Of a DNA stretch of 64,000 nt, positions 17,536 through 25,903 are shown piece after piece. The DNA lies in contig CAZFLR010000002.1 in assembly GCA_964519385.1 (NCBI GenBank), positions 1 through 64,000 of the forward strand, given 5' to 3'. How positions within the stretch are numbered: the stretch's first letter is position 1; every line of letters starts with the position of its first letter. Source of the DNA: SVFI01 sp964519385. Its GTDB lineage: Bacteria; Bacillota; Clostridia; Lachnospirales; Lachnospiraceae. The notes under the pieces were generated by a model. That model was given only the letters and a program-made list of their open reading frames with translations, was not told where the DNA came from and ran no database searches. Made by a program: the position numbers and the translations under genes.

Positions 17536-17577
17536 AAAAAAAGAAGATATCTCATGCAATTCACATGAAATATCTTC
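17536..17577 (-). terminator. Terminator of the histidine operon
   Basis: A 14-bp stem with one mismatch (arms 17543-17556 and 17564-17577) is followed on the minus strand by seven T (17536-17542). Confidence 0.85.
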
Positions 17578-17603
17578 CTGATTATTCTTTCAATTATTTT
17601 CCG

Positions 17604-18887
17604 TCAACGGTTGGAAAGCTCGTTTGTGATATCCTCCCAGCGGATTCCTTTCTGGGACATGAGCACCATCATATGATAAAGGAAATCAGAAATCTCATAC
17701 TTGATTTCATCCGGACTTTCATTCTTAGCCGCTATCACAATTTCGGTAGCCTCCTCACCAATTTTCTTTAAGATTTTATCGAGTCCTTTCTCAAATAGAT
17801 AATTTGTGTAGGAGCCTTCCTTCGGATTGACCTTTCTGTCCTCAATCACATCATAAACTTTTTCAAATACAGTCAGCGGATTCCCGTCTTCTGCCTCCAT
17901 CGGTACAAGTTCTCGGTAAAAGCAGGAATAATTGCCCGTATGACAGGCAGCTCCCACCTGATATACCTTTGCCAGCAGCGTATCGTTGTCGCAGTCAACA
18001 GAAATTCCTTTTACATACTGGAAATGTCCGCTGGTAAGACCTTTTATCCAGAGCTCCTTACGACTCCGGCTGTAATAGGTCATCTTGCCTGTCCTGAGCG
18101 TAGTCAGATAGGCTTCCTCGTTCATGTATGCAACCATAAGAACCTCTCCGGTACGATAGTCCTGTACAACCACCGGCACCAGACCGTCAGGTCCTAATTT
18201 AAATTCTGAAAATTCCATTGCAACCTCAAAGGTATGAACCTTTATACCGCGTTCTTTACAAATCTTTTTCAGTGCTGTTATTTCCCGGCAGTTGGTGTTT
18301 ACAATCTTTCCGGCGATACCGGAAACACCCTCTCTCTCCATCACGGAAAGCATCTTGTCAAGTGATATCTCAGGGAGAAAAACAATCGCCGGAAGCGACG
18401 AAGCACCCAGACAATTTTTCAGCGCGTGTTCATCAATCAGAACAAGCTCACTTGCATAGGTTTCCAGAAGCTCCCTGTTAATCACAAGCGTATCTTCACT
18501 TGCAATCGTCGCTGCAATGTGATCTCTTCCAAATCTCTTTGAAACCTCTTCAAGTATATTCTGACTGCACTCTTTTCCAAGATTCAGAACGGCTTTTTCA
18601 CATCCTGCATAAAGTATCTTTTTCACATCCTCAGGCTTGTTGATATGTCCGGAGCCATAGACCGGCACCTGAACCTTTTCACAGATTCTTTTGATGACTG
18701 TAAGAGCCTCATCATGCATCGTCTCATTGTAGGACATGTCAAAAATCAGAATAATATCTACTCCGCTCTCTGCGTAAAACTGTGCAAGTTCCACCGGCTC
18801 TGCTGAAATTACCGTATTGTCCACAAAGCTTTTTACTGCTTTTTTATCCTTTAAATATATACTACCTACAAACTGTTTATAATTCAT
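17604..18887 (-). CDS. hisIE: HisIE with an N-terminal HisF-like domain
   Basis: 427 residues, about twice the usual HisIE. Residues ~1-210 look like a HisA/HisF barrel (PVELAQFYAESGVDIILIFD, VPVYGSGHINKPEDVKKIL). The segment matching the CLDV(K/R)DG catalytic motif reads SIYLKDK, so the first catalytic Asp appears lost, and IAATIASED replaces the second. Residues ~215-325 are HisI (phosphoribosyl-AMP cyclohydrolase) with VDCDNDTLL and ACHTG metal ligands. Residues ~333-427 are HisE (phosphoribosyl-ATP pyrophosphatase) with KKIGEEATE and EISDFLYH. These do steps 2 and 3 of histidine synthesis. It is last in the operon. The N-terminal domain may be structural or regulatory, which is inference. 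Confidence 0.92.
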   Translation of the reverse strand: MNYKQFVGSIYLKDKKAVKSFVDNTVISAEPVELAQFYAESGVDIILIFDMSYNETMHDEALTVIKRICEKVQVPVYGSGHINKPEDVKKILYAGCEKAVLNLGKECSQNILEEVSKRFGRDHIAATIASEDTLVINRELLETYASELVLIDEHALKNCLGASSLPAIVFLPEISLDKMLSVMEREGVSGIAGKIVNTNCREITALKKICKERGIKVHTFEVAMEFSEFKLGPDGLVPVVVQDYRTGEVLMVAYMNEEAYLTTLRTGKMTYYSRSRKELWIKGLTSGHFQYVKGISVDCDNDTLLAKVYQVGAACHTGNYSCFYRELVPMEAEDGNPLTVFEKVYDVIEDRKVNPKEGSYTNYLFEKGLDKILKKIGEEATEIVIAAKNESPDEIKYEISDFLYHMMVLMSQKGIRWEDITNELSNR

Positions 18888-18898
18888 GTGTTTTCTCC

Positions 18899-19483
18899 TT
18901 AAAGAGTGCCTTTTGTGCTTAAAACATCCTTAATTCTGTCATCATAAGAAACCGCCATATCCAGTGCCTTGGCAAACGCCTTGAACATTGCTTCAATTTT
19001 GTGATGGTCATTGCGTCCGCTCAGCATTTTGATATGAAGATTCATCTCCGCATTGGTACACACGGCATAAAAGAATTCACGTACAAGCTGTGTCTCAAAC
19101 GCTCCGACACGCTCTGTCTCAAATTCACATTCAAAATCAAAATAAGCTCTTCCGCCAAGATCGAGACTGCACAGCGCAAGCGCATCATCCATCGGCAAAA
19201 TAAAATATCCGAAACGGGAAATTCCCTTTTTGTCACCGACAGCTTCCCTGATTGCCCTGCCGAGTACGATACCGACATCTTCTACCGTATGGTGCGGATC
19301 CACATGAAGATCTCCCTCAGCCCTGATATCCAGGTCAAAAAAACCGTGCTTTGAAAATCCCTCCAGCATATGATTAAAAAAACCGATTCCGGTCTCTATA
19401 GAGCCTGTCCCGGTTCCGTCGAGGGAAAGCTTCATCTCAATCTTAGTTTCTTTTGTCTCTCTTTTTATTTCCGATGTGCGCAT
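18899..19483 (-). CDS. hisB: Imidazoleglycerol-phosphate dehydratase
   Basis: 194 residues, the monofunctional form. It has the manganese-binding histidine motifs GFFNHMLEGFSKHG, DPHHTVEDVGI and RNDHHKIEAMFKAFA. It converts imidazole glycerol phosphate to imidazole acetol phosphate. It lies 12 bases after hisD and 11 before hisIE. Confidence 0.97.
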   Translation of the reverse strand: MRTSEIKRETKETKIEMKLSLDGTGTGSIETGIGFFNHMLEGFSKHGFFDLDIRAEGDLHVDPHHTVEDVGIVLGRAIREAVGDKKGISRFGYFILPMDDALALCSLDLGGRAYFDFECEFETERVGAFETQLVREFFYAVCTNAEMNLHIKMLSGRNDHHKIEAMFKAFAKALDMAVSYDDRIKDVLSTKGTL

Positions 19484-19495
19484 AAATGCACCTCC

Positions 19496-20791
19496 TTACG
19501 CCTCTTCAAATCTTACTTTAATTGAGTTTTCATGAGCCGTCAAGCCTTCCTTATGTGCAAATAACTCAATGTCCTTATGTACTTCAAGCAGCGCATCTCT
19601 TGAATATGAAATAATGCTTGATTTTTTAATATAATCATCCACAGAAAGCGGTGAGAAGAACTTAGCCGTTCCGTTGGTCGGAAGAACATGATTAGGTCCG
19701 GCAAAATAATCTCCGAGAGGCTCCGAAGAATAATTTCCAAGGAACATCGCACCGGCATGACGAATTTTTGTCATTGTCTCATACGGATTTACGGTTAAAA
19801 TTTCCATATGTTCCGATGCAATTTCATTGGCAGCATCAATGGCATCCTCCATAGTCTCTGCCACCAGAATATAGCCGTAATTTTCAAGACTCTTTTCAAT
19901 GATTTCCCTGCGGGAAAGCTGCTGTGTGAATTGCTCCACCTCTGCAGAGACCTCCTCTGCAAGCTTCTGGCTGGTTGTAATCAAAATAGCGGACGCAAGC
20001 TCATCATGCTCTGCCTGGGAAAGCAAATCCGCTGCCACATAGCGTGCATTTGCCGTCTCATCTGCAAGAACCAGTATTTCACTCGGGCCGGCAATCGAAT
20101 CGATGCTGACATAACCGTATACGGCCTTCTTTGCGAGGGCGACAAAAATATTTCCCGGTCCGACAATCTTATCCACCTTCGGAACACTCTGCGTACCAAA
20201 GGCAAGTGCTGCGATTGCCTGCGCTCCCCCGGTTTTGTAAATTTCATCCACACCTGCAATTTTGGCTGCAACCAAAGTCCCCGGATTCACTTTATTATCC
20301 GGTCCCGCCGGAGTTGTCATGACAATCTTTGACACACCTGCTACCTTCGCCGGAATCGTGGTCATGAGGGTGGAACTCGGATACACGGCCTTTCCTCCCG
20401 GAACATAAACTCCCACACTGTCAAGCGGTGTTATTTTCTGTCCGAGTATACTTCCGTCCGGCTGCGTATCAATCCAACTGTTTCGCACCTGTTTGCGGTG
20501 ATATGTTTCAATATTGCCGGCGGCTTTTTCCATCACCTGAATAAATTCCGGTTCAATCAGCGAAAATGCTTCTTCTATCTCTTCATCCGTTACCTTAAAA
20601 TTGGTTGCATCAACCGTATTTTTATCAAATTTATGTGCCAGCTCAAACAAAACATCATCACCGTTTTTTCGCACATCCGCAATAATATCATTTACTGTTT
20701 TTTCATACTGTCCGTAATTGTTCGGACTTCTCTTCAACAGGTCATTTAAAAGACTGTCTTTGGATTCCTGTGTCAATTTAATAATTCTCAT
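19496..20791 (-). CDS. hisD: Histidinol dehydrogenase
   Basis: 431 residues from the ATG at 20791, which overlaps the hisG stop by one base (TAATG). It has YVPGGKAVYPSSTLM, GPSEILVLAD, SEHMEIL and AGPNHVLPT. It oxidises histidinol to histidine in two NAD-dependent steps with a zinc ion. A further upstream start would lie wholly in hisG and is rejected. Confidence 0.97.
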   Translation of the reverse strand: MRIIKLTQESKDSLLNDLLKRSPNNYGQYEKTVNDIIADVRKNGDDVLFELAHKFDKNTVDATNFKVTDEEIEEAFSLIEPEFIQVMEKAAGNIETYHRKQVRNSWIDTQPDGSILGQKITPLDSVGVYVPGGKAVYPSSTLMTTIPAKVAGVSKIVMTTPAGPDNKVNPGTLVAAKIAGVDEIYKTGGAQAIAALAFGTQSVPKVDKIVGPGNIFVALAKKAVYGYVSIDSIAGPSEILVLADETANARYVAADLLSQAEHDELASAILITTSQKLAEEVSAEVEQFTQQLSRREIIEKSLENYGYILVAETMEDAIDAANEIASEHMEILTVNPYETMTKIRHAGAMFLGNYSSEPLGDYFAGPNHVLPTNGTAKFFSPLSVDDYIKKSSIISYSRDALLEVHKDIELFAHKEGLTAHENSIKVRFEEA

Positions 20792-21438
20792 TATAAAAGC
20801 TCCTTTATATCTGCGATCAGCTTTTTGATGCGATCTGCTTCCATTTTCATACTCACCTGATTGACAATCATTCTCGCAGAAAGCGGACAAATCTCTTCCA
20901 ACACTTCCAGCCCGTTTTCTCGAAGCGTAGAGCCCGTTTCCACAATATCGACTATCACATCGGAAAGTCCGACTATCGGTCCAAGCTCTACCGAACCGTT
21001 CAGCTTGATAATATCCACAGTCTGATGTTTCTTGTTATAAAAATAATCCTTTGCAATGTTTGGATATTTACTTGCCACACGTATCATTTCATGATGCTGA
21101 AGCAGCTCGCGTGCACTCTGTGGTCCGCAGACACACATACGGCATTTTCCAAAGCCGAGGTCCAGCACCTCATACGCACGTCTCTGCTCTTCCAGAAGCG
21201 TGTCTTTCCCGACAACACCTATGTCTGCAGCTCCGTATTCCACGTAAGTCGGAACATCCGGTCCCTTAGCAAGGAAAAATTTTAATTTATGCTCCTCATT
21301 TACAAAAATCAGTTTTCGCGAATCCTTGTCCTTCATCTCCTCACAGGTAATACCTATCTGTTCAAACAACTCAAGTGTTTTCTTTGCAAGCCTGCCCTTA
21401 CCGAGGGCAAATGTCAAATAGCGTATATCTTCACTCAT
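20791..21438 (-). CDS. hisG: ATP phosphoribosyltransferase, short HisG
   Basis: 215 residues, the short form lacking the C-terminal ACT-like regulatory domain, which therefore needs HisZ. It begins SEDIRYLTFALGKGRLA and has AADIGVVGKDTL and the PRPP-binding DVIVDIVETGSTLREN. It catalyses the first committed step of histidine synthesis. Its start overlaps the hisZ stop (TAATG), consistent with equal production of both subunits. Confidence 0.97.
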   Translation of the reverse strand: MSEDIRYLTFALGKGRLAKKTLELFEQIGITCEEMKDKDSRKLIFVNEEHKLKFFLAKGPDVPTYVEYGAADIGVVGKDTLLEEQRRAYEVLDLGFGKCRMCVCGPQSARELLQHHEMIRVASKYPNIAKDYFYNKKHQTVDIIKLNGSVELGPIVGLSDVIVDIVETGSTLRENGLEVLEEICPLSARMIVNQVSMKMEADRIKKLIADIKELL

Positions 21439-22907
21439 TAATTTTCTCTCCCTAAAAAAGCCTTCAGCTCATAATTATCAACCGGAAGTGCATCTGCACT
21501 GTCATCCGCAAGATCGTAAACAAGCACCTTTTCATCCGAGGTAAGATGATAAATTTTAGAAACCCGGTTGTTGTAACCATATCTTACATAATCCTCTGTG
21601 TGCTTGCCCTCAGCAAACCTTACACACTCAACCTTATTGCCCGCTTTTCTGCGCTGATCCGCAGCCAGCATGGCCTCCTTACACATCGACTTATCATAAA
21701 GCAGATACTCCACATCCGGTGCACACTCCGGTGAAAGCTTCTGACTGCTGAGTGCAATCATCAAATCATCCGTAACAATCATAAAACCGATTGCCGGTGC
21801 ATTTTTTCCGAAATATCCGAGAAGTCTGTCATATCTTCCGCCCTTGAGAATGGCATCACCGACACCGTAAGTATAGGCTTTAAAAATAATCCCCGTGTAG
21901 TAATTATACTTGCTGACCATTCCGAGATCAAAAGAAACATATTTTTCATCGCCGAAATCCTTAAGTGTTTCATAAAGTTTTTCAAGACGTTTTACAGCCT
22001 TTAAACTCTTGTCATTTGACACAAGCTCTTTAGCCTCTTCCAAGCAGTCATAAGAGCCGAACAGCTCAGCCACCTTTAAAAACGCCTCCGCCTTTCCGCG
22101 GTCAATGCCCTGTTCCGTAATATATTCTTCTACTCCGAAATAGTTCTTGTTTGAAATCAGCTCTCGGACCTCAGACTCCATCTCCTCCGAAAGTCCTGCT
22201 TCCTCACACAATCCCCTGAAAAATTCCACCTCACCGATACTGATCTGGAACTCGGAAAGTCCACTCTGTTTTAAAGCCGTAACTGCCAGATGAATCAGCT
22301 CCGCATCCGCACTCTGTGACGCGTCCCCTATCAGCTCTACACCGGTCTGTGTGACTTCTTTTAGCTTTCCCTGCAATTCTGATGCGTTAATAAAGGTATT
22401 TCCGCAATAAGAAAAACGCACCGGAATGTCCTCCTCCAGATAATACTTCGCCGCACATCTGGCCAGAGCCGGCGTGAAATCCGGACGAAGAACGAGTGTA
22501 TTTCCTTCTTTGTCAAAAAATTTGTAAAGCTCGTTGCTTTTCGTTGTACCGATTTCCTGCAATTCTGATGCGTTAATAAAGGTATTTCCGCAATAAGAAA
22601 AACGCACCGGAATGTCCTCCTCCAGATAATACTTCGCCGCACATCTGGCCAGAGCCGGCGTGAAATCCGGACGAAGAACGAGTGTATTTCCTTCTTTGTC
22701 AAAAAATTTGTAAAGCTCGTTGCTTTTCGTTGTACCGATTTCCTTGCTGAATACATCAAAGTATTCAAACACAGGTGTCTGTATACGTTTATAGCCAAAG
22801 CTTTCAAAGGAATTCATCAGTTTTTCTTCCACATACTGTTTCTTCCGCAATTCATTTCCGTAAATATCCCGGACCCCCTCCGGTGTATGTAATAATCTTT
22901 TTTCCAT
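21438..22907 (-). CDS. hisZ: ATP phosphoribosyltransferase regulatory subunit HisZ with internal duplication
   Basis: 489 residues. HisZ resembles histidyl-tRNA synthetase without the anticodon domain and activates short HisG. Motif 2-like LRPDFTPALAR and the C-terminal GGRYDRLLGYFG are present. A 62-residue block (from EIGTTKSNELYKFF to INASELQ) occurs twice in tandem, encoded by an exact 186-bp repeat. Without it the protein would be 427 residues, near normal. The extra copy repeats the motif 2 strands and could prevent folding, make histidine auxotrophy, or loop out. The reading frame is otherwise intact. First gene of the operon, from a strong promoter. Confidence 0.93.
   Translation of the reverse strand: MEKRLLHTPEGVRDIYGNELRKKQYVEEKLMNSFESFGYKRIQTPVFEYFDVFSKEIGTTKSNELYKFFDKEGNTLVLRPDFTPALARCAAKYYLEEDIPVRFSYCGNTFINASELQEIGTTKSNELYKFFDKEGNTLVLRPDFTPALARCAAKYYLEEDIPVRFSYCGNTFINASELQGKLKEVTQTGVELIGDASQSADAELIHLAVTALKQSGLSEFQISIGEVEFFRGLCEEAGLSEEMESEVRELISNKNYFGVEEYITEQGIDRGKAEAFLKVAELFGSYDCLEEAKELVSNDKSLKAVKRLEKLYETLKDFGDEKYVSFDLGMVSKYNYYTGIIFKAYTYGVGDAILKGGRYDRLLGYFGKNAPAIGFMIVTDDLMIALSSQKLSPECAPDVEYLLYDKSMCKEAMLAADQRRKAGNKVECVRFAEGKHTEDYVRYGYNNRVSKIYHLTSDEKVLVYDLADDSADALPVDNYELKAFLGREN
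22370..22744. repeat. Exact 186-bp tandem duplication inside hisZ
   Basis: Every base from 22370 to 22558 equals the base 186 positions later (22556 to 22744), by direct comparison. The two copies share a 3-base junction CCT, the microhomology expected of replication slippage. The unit is a multiple of three, so it adds 62 codons without a frameshift. No divergence between copies implies a very recent event or an assembly artefact. Confidence 0.97.
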
Positions 22908-22980
22908 GAAAACAGACTCCTTATACTTTAGTGTGTTACAGCGCTAATTCGCTACCATGTTACTACATCAAACTAACGAA

Positions 22981-23009
22981 AGTATACACAAGATTTTTCA
23001 TATTGTCAA
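22981..23009 (-). promoter_or_regulatory. Histidine operon promoter
   Basis: On the minus strand a consensus TTGACA (23004-23009) and TATACT (22981-22986) are exactly 17 bases apart. The -35 overlaps the stop codon of recU. The leader of about 67 bases contains an AGCG-N6-CGCT hairpin but no T-box or attenuator that I can see. Confidence 0.88.
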
Positions 23010-23548
23010 TCCGTACTTTCTCTCTCCAGAAGATCTTTTTGAAGCATCTCCAGATATGGAACAAAAACTCCGCTTTTTTTCGGCAGAACATACGTCATAT
23101 CTAATTCATCCATACGGAAGCTTTTACGCCCTCCGCTCTGAGCCCTGTCCCAGAACACCTTAAGATTTCTGAACGGAAGATAATACATAAAATCCCGTTT
23201 CGTATAATGTATCAAAAAGAAAGCAATTCCTTTTTGTTTCTCAAAATCCTCCATGAACTTCACCTGATGTTCATGGATATTCTGGAGTGAAAATGTATCC
23301 GCCGCCGATTCCTTGGCATCAAAGCACACCGGAATCCCCTGAACGGTTCCTATGTAATCGACCGTACTCTTCTGGTCAAAATAAGCAAGGGTAATATGTC
23401 TGCTCTCTTTATCCATTTTAATGGGCGTAATCGGTGTCGGAACCTTTTGAATCAGCGCAAGATTATTTTCTCTGTATTTTTCGTTTGTACGATTTACAAG
23501 TTCTTCAAGTGCAGAACCTCTCAGCCCCCTAGAATTCCACGTTGCCAC
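23006..23548 (-). CDS. recU: Holliday junction resolvase RecU
   Basis: 180 residues from a GTG start preceded by AAGGAGG. It has the NSRGLRGSALEELV start, the STVDYIGTVQGIPVCFDAKES nuclease core (Asp, Asp-x-Lys) and HEHQVKFMEDFEKQKGIAF, all typical of RecU. It cuts Holliday junctions in recombination, working with RuvAB (also encoded in this window). It overlaps the pseudouridine synthase gene by 20 bases. Confidence 0.95.
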   Translation of the reverse strand: MATWNSRGLRGSALEELVNRTNEKYRENNLALIQKVPTPITPIKMDKESRHITLAYFDQKSTVDYIGTVQGIPVCFDAKESAADTFSLQNIHEHQVKFMEDFEKQKGIAFFLIHYTKRDFMYYLPFRNLKVFWDRAQSGGRKSFRMDELDMTYVLPKKSGVFVPYLEMLQKDLLERESTD

Positions 23549-24542
23549 GGATTTCCTCCTTCTCTATACGTTTGAATAATTTCGGCTTCTCTGCCGTAAA
23601 CTTTCTGCCGGAGAGTTTTTTCAGGCGTGACATTTGCGGAAACTCAATACGATACGCATGAAGAAGCTGGCTTCTCAGTCCGTATTTTTGCCTGTAAAAA
23701 TCATTGATTTTACGTTCCCCGTATTTATAGTCACCCAGTATCGGATGTCCCAGAAATGCCAGATGCGAACGAATCTGGTGTGTTTTACCGGTAATCAGGT
23801 GCACCTCAAGAAGGCTGACTTTTTTTCCGGTTGCAAGCGGAACGATTTCCGTCTCGATATAAGAAGCTCCCTCCACCTCTTTTTGAAAAATCTCTACCGT
23901 ATTCGTCTTTTCATTCTTGAGAAGATATCCTTTTAACAGAATCTGCTCGGAAATCTCACCCTCCACCAGACAATGGTAATATTTTTTCAGATTCCTGTCT
24001 GCAAGCAGTTCGTTCATGGTACGCAGACCCTGATAAGTTTTTCCGCATATGACTATCCCCGATGTGTTACGGTCCAGCCGGTTGCAGACAGAGGGTCTGC
24101 TGATTACAGTATTCTCCCCTGTTTCATAATCTGACCTTTTTTCATCAAACGCCAGATAGGAAAGAAGCATTTCGTTTAATGATATATCTGAAACGGATGC
24201 CTTTTGCGACAAAAGTCCGGACGGCTTGTTATAGAGGAGCACATTTTCATCTTCGTATATGATTCTTGCTTTTTCAAGCATCTGCGTTCTCTGTGGAGAA
24301 GGCATTTTTTGATTCACATTGTTACCCGAAAAATTCAAAAATGTCTCATCCGAGAAGAAAAATCGAAGGACATCTCCGTCTGCCAGTCTCTCGGTTCCGT
24401 CTGCCTTTTTCCCGTTCAGTGTAATATTCTTTTTCCTCAGCATCTTGTACAAAAAGCCCGTCCCTGCATTCGGCAAAAGCTTTTCACAATATTTGATGCA
24501 TTTCTGCCCGCTTTCCTGAGCACTGATTTTAAATTCTTTCAT
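23529..24542 (-). CDS. RluA-family pseudouridine synthase
   Basis: 337 residues. A small S4-like N-terminal domain (MLRKKNITLNGKKADGTERLADGD) precedes the catalytic domain with the Asp motif CNRLDRNTSGIVICGKT (~155) and the LITGKTHQIRSHLA signature. The target, in 23S rRNA or tRNA, cannot be decided. It overlaps the neighbouring genes on both sides, so it is part of a tight operon. Confidence 0.92.
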   Translation of the reverse strand: MKEFKISAQESGQKCIKYCEKLLPNAGTGFLYKMLRKKNITLNGKKADGTERLADGDVLRFFFSDETFLNFSGNNVNQKMPSPQRTQMLEKARIIYEDENVLLYNKPSGLLSQKASVSDISLNEMLLSYLAFDEKRSDYETGENTVISRPSVCNRLDRNTSGIVICGKTYQGLRTMNELLADRNLKKYYHCLVEGEISEQILLKGYLLKNEKTNTVEIFQKEVEGASYIETEIVPLATGKKVSLLEVHLITGKTHQIRSHLAFLGHPILGDYKYGERKINDFYRQKYGLRSQLLHAYRIEFPQMSRLKKLSGRKFTAEKPKLFKRIEKEEIRGNVEF

Positions 24543-25105
24543 AAAGAAATCTCAAACAGAATTTTTCGGATGGCAAGATCCTTTTCCTGTTCGCTCTCCT
24601 GTAATTTTGATATGCTGATTAAGCGCGCTTTATAGCTATCTATGTTGTCAAAAATCTTGACATTAACGTTATATCCCTCTTTTTTTATACAGGTTGTCAA
24701 ATGCTTTTCAAGCTCCTGAAGGGTCTTATATTCCTTTGCCACATATCCGCAGACATTTTCACTTCTCACTACAAGCGACGGAACCTCATATGTTTTCTCA
24801 TAGGTTGTAAACACATTGTCATATGCATATGTGAGTCCTTTAGTATATTCGGCAAGAATTTCATAGTCCTCCTCCGAGATTCCGTGTCCCTTTAAATACA
24901 TGACGAGCGTGACAAGACTTCTGCTTGCCGGAAGCATTCCAAGCACAGCAACAATCGTGAGGAGATTCACCCGGCTTTCTGTCACCATATACCCCGAAAT
25001 AAAAAGGGAAAGCGGAACTGCAAATAAGATAATTGTTTTAATAATCTCACGTTTCCTGCAAAATGCGAAATATCCTTTGTCGCCTCTTTTTAACTTCTGT
25101 TTCAT
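24539..25105 (-). CDS. Hypothetical protein with two transmembrane helices
   Basis: 188 residues, not recognised by family. Two hydrophobic helices lie at ~24-42 and ~48-66 (IKTIILFAVPLSLFISGY and LLTIVAVLGMLPASRSLVTL), followed by a soluble domain of about 115 residues with mixed helix and strand character. GAGAGGCG precedes the ATG. It overlaps the pseudouridine synthase start by four bases (ATGA), a sign of coupling. It may be a conserved Lachnospiraceae protein. Confidence 0.65.
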   Translation of the reverse strand: MKQKLKRGDKGYFAFCRKREIIKTIILFAVPLSLFISGYMVTESRVNLLTIVAVLGMLPASRSLVTLVMYLKGHGISEEDYEILAEYTKGLTYAYDNVFTTYEKTYEVPSLVVRSENVCGYVAKEYKTLQELEKHLTTCIKKEGYNVNVKIFDNIDSYKARLISISKLQESEQEKDLAIRKILFEISL

Positions 25106-25129
25106 TTTTTAACGCCTCTCTTCCGTTAA

Positions 25130-25903
25130 CTATGCTACGTTTCTGTACATTTTCCCATATATATACAGAACAATTTTTTGCGGAACAATTTTTACCAGAA
25201 TCCGGAGTGCTTTCATAGAAGGTCCGTATACAGAAACATCCTTTCCGGAGAAGGTATCCTTCAGCGCACGCGACACTACTTTTTCCTTTTTAGCCATAAA
25301 ATACTTTTTAAGGGCAAAAACCGATCCTGTTTCCTCCGCTATGGCAAAGAAATCCGTTGAAACCGGTCCCGGACATACGGCAGTCACTGAGATTCCTTTG
25401 CTTCTCAGTTCCTCGCGGAGTGCACGGCTCAAAGAAAGTACATAGGCTTTACTGGCTGCATAAACTGCAAAATTCGGCTGCGGAAGTATACCTGCCACCG
25501 AAGCGATTTGGATCAGATAACTGTGCTTTGGCATATACGGAAGCAACATATATGTCATCCTTGTGAGTGCACGGCAGTTTAAATCCACCATTCCGAGTGT
25601 ATCATCAAGTCCAATCTCCGTAAATGGTCCTGTTTTTCCGTATCCGGCACAATTGACCGCCACTCTGACCTGTGGTTTTTCACTTTCAAGGAGATTTGCA
25701 AGCTCTGTGTAACCGGAAGACTTTGATAGATCCATCGGTATTACTTTGACCGGTATGGTCAGTTCTTCTGCCAGTTCTTCCAGTCTGTCTTTTCTCCTTG
25801 CAATCAGCCAGATTTCATCAAGGCCGAGACATTTTTTTTCAAGCTGCCGGGCAAATTCGCTTCCCATTCCTGAGGAGGCTCCTGTTATTACTGCTATTTT
25901 CAT
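25130..25903 (-). CDS. Short-chain dehydrogenase/reductase
   Basis: 257 residues with the Rossmann motif GASSGMGSEFARQ at the start, the NCAG motif (~88), catalytic Ser in QIASVAG, and YAASK (~152). It matches the classical SDR group of YqjQ/DltE-like dehydrogenases. The C-terminal extension after ~205 contains a hydrophobic helix. Substrate unknown. Its start overlaps the YgiQ stop by four bases. Confidence 0.9.
   Translation of the reverse strand: MKIAVITGASSGMGSEFARQLEKKCLGLDEIWLIARRKDRLEELAEELTIPVKVIPMDLSKSSGYTELANLLESEKPQVRVAVNCAGYGKTGPFTEIGLDDTLGMVDLNCRALTRMTYMLLPYMPKHSYLIQIASVAGILPQPNFAVYAASKAYVLSLSRALREELRSKGISVTAVCPGPVSTDFFAIAEETGSVFALKKYFMAKKEKVVSRALKDTFSGKDVSVYGPSMKALRILVKIVPQKIVLYIYGKMYRNVA

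Noticed and set aside
22361..22807. An out-of-frame minus-strand frame with an internal protein repeat
   Set aside because: The repeat is only the hisZ duplication read in another frame.
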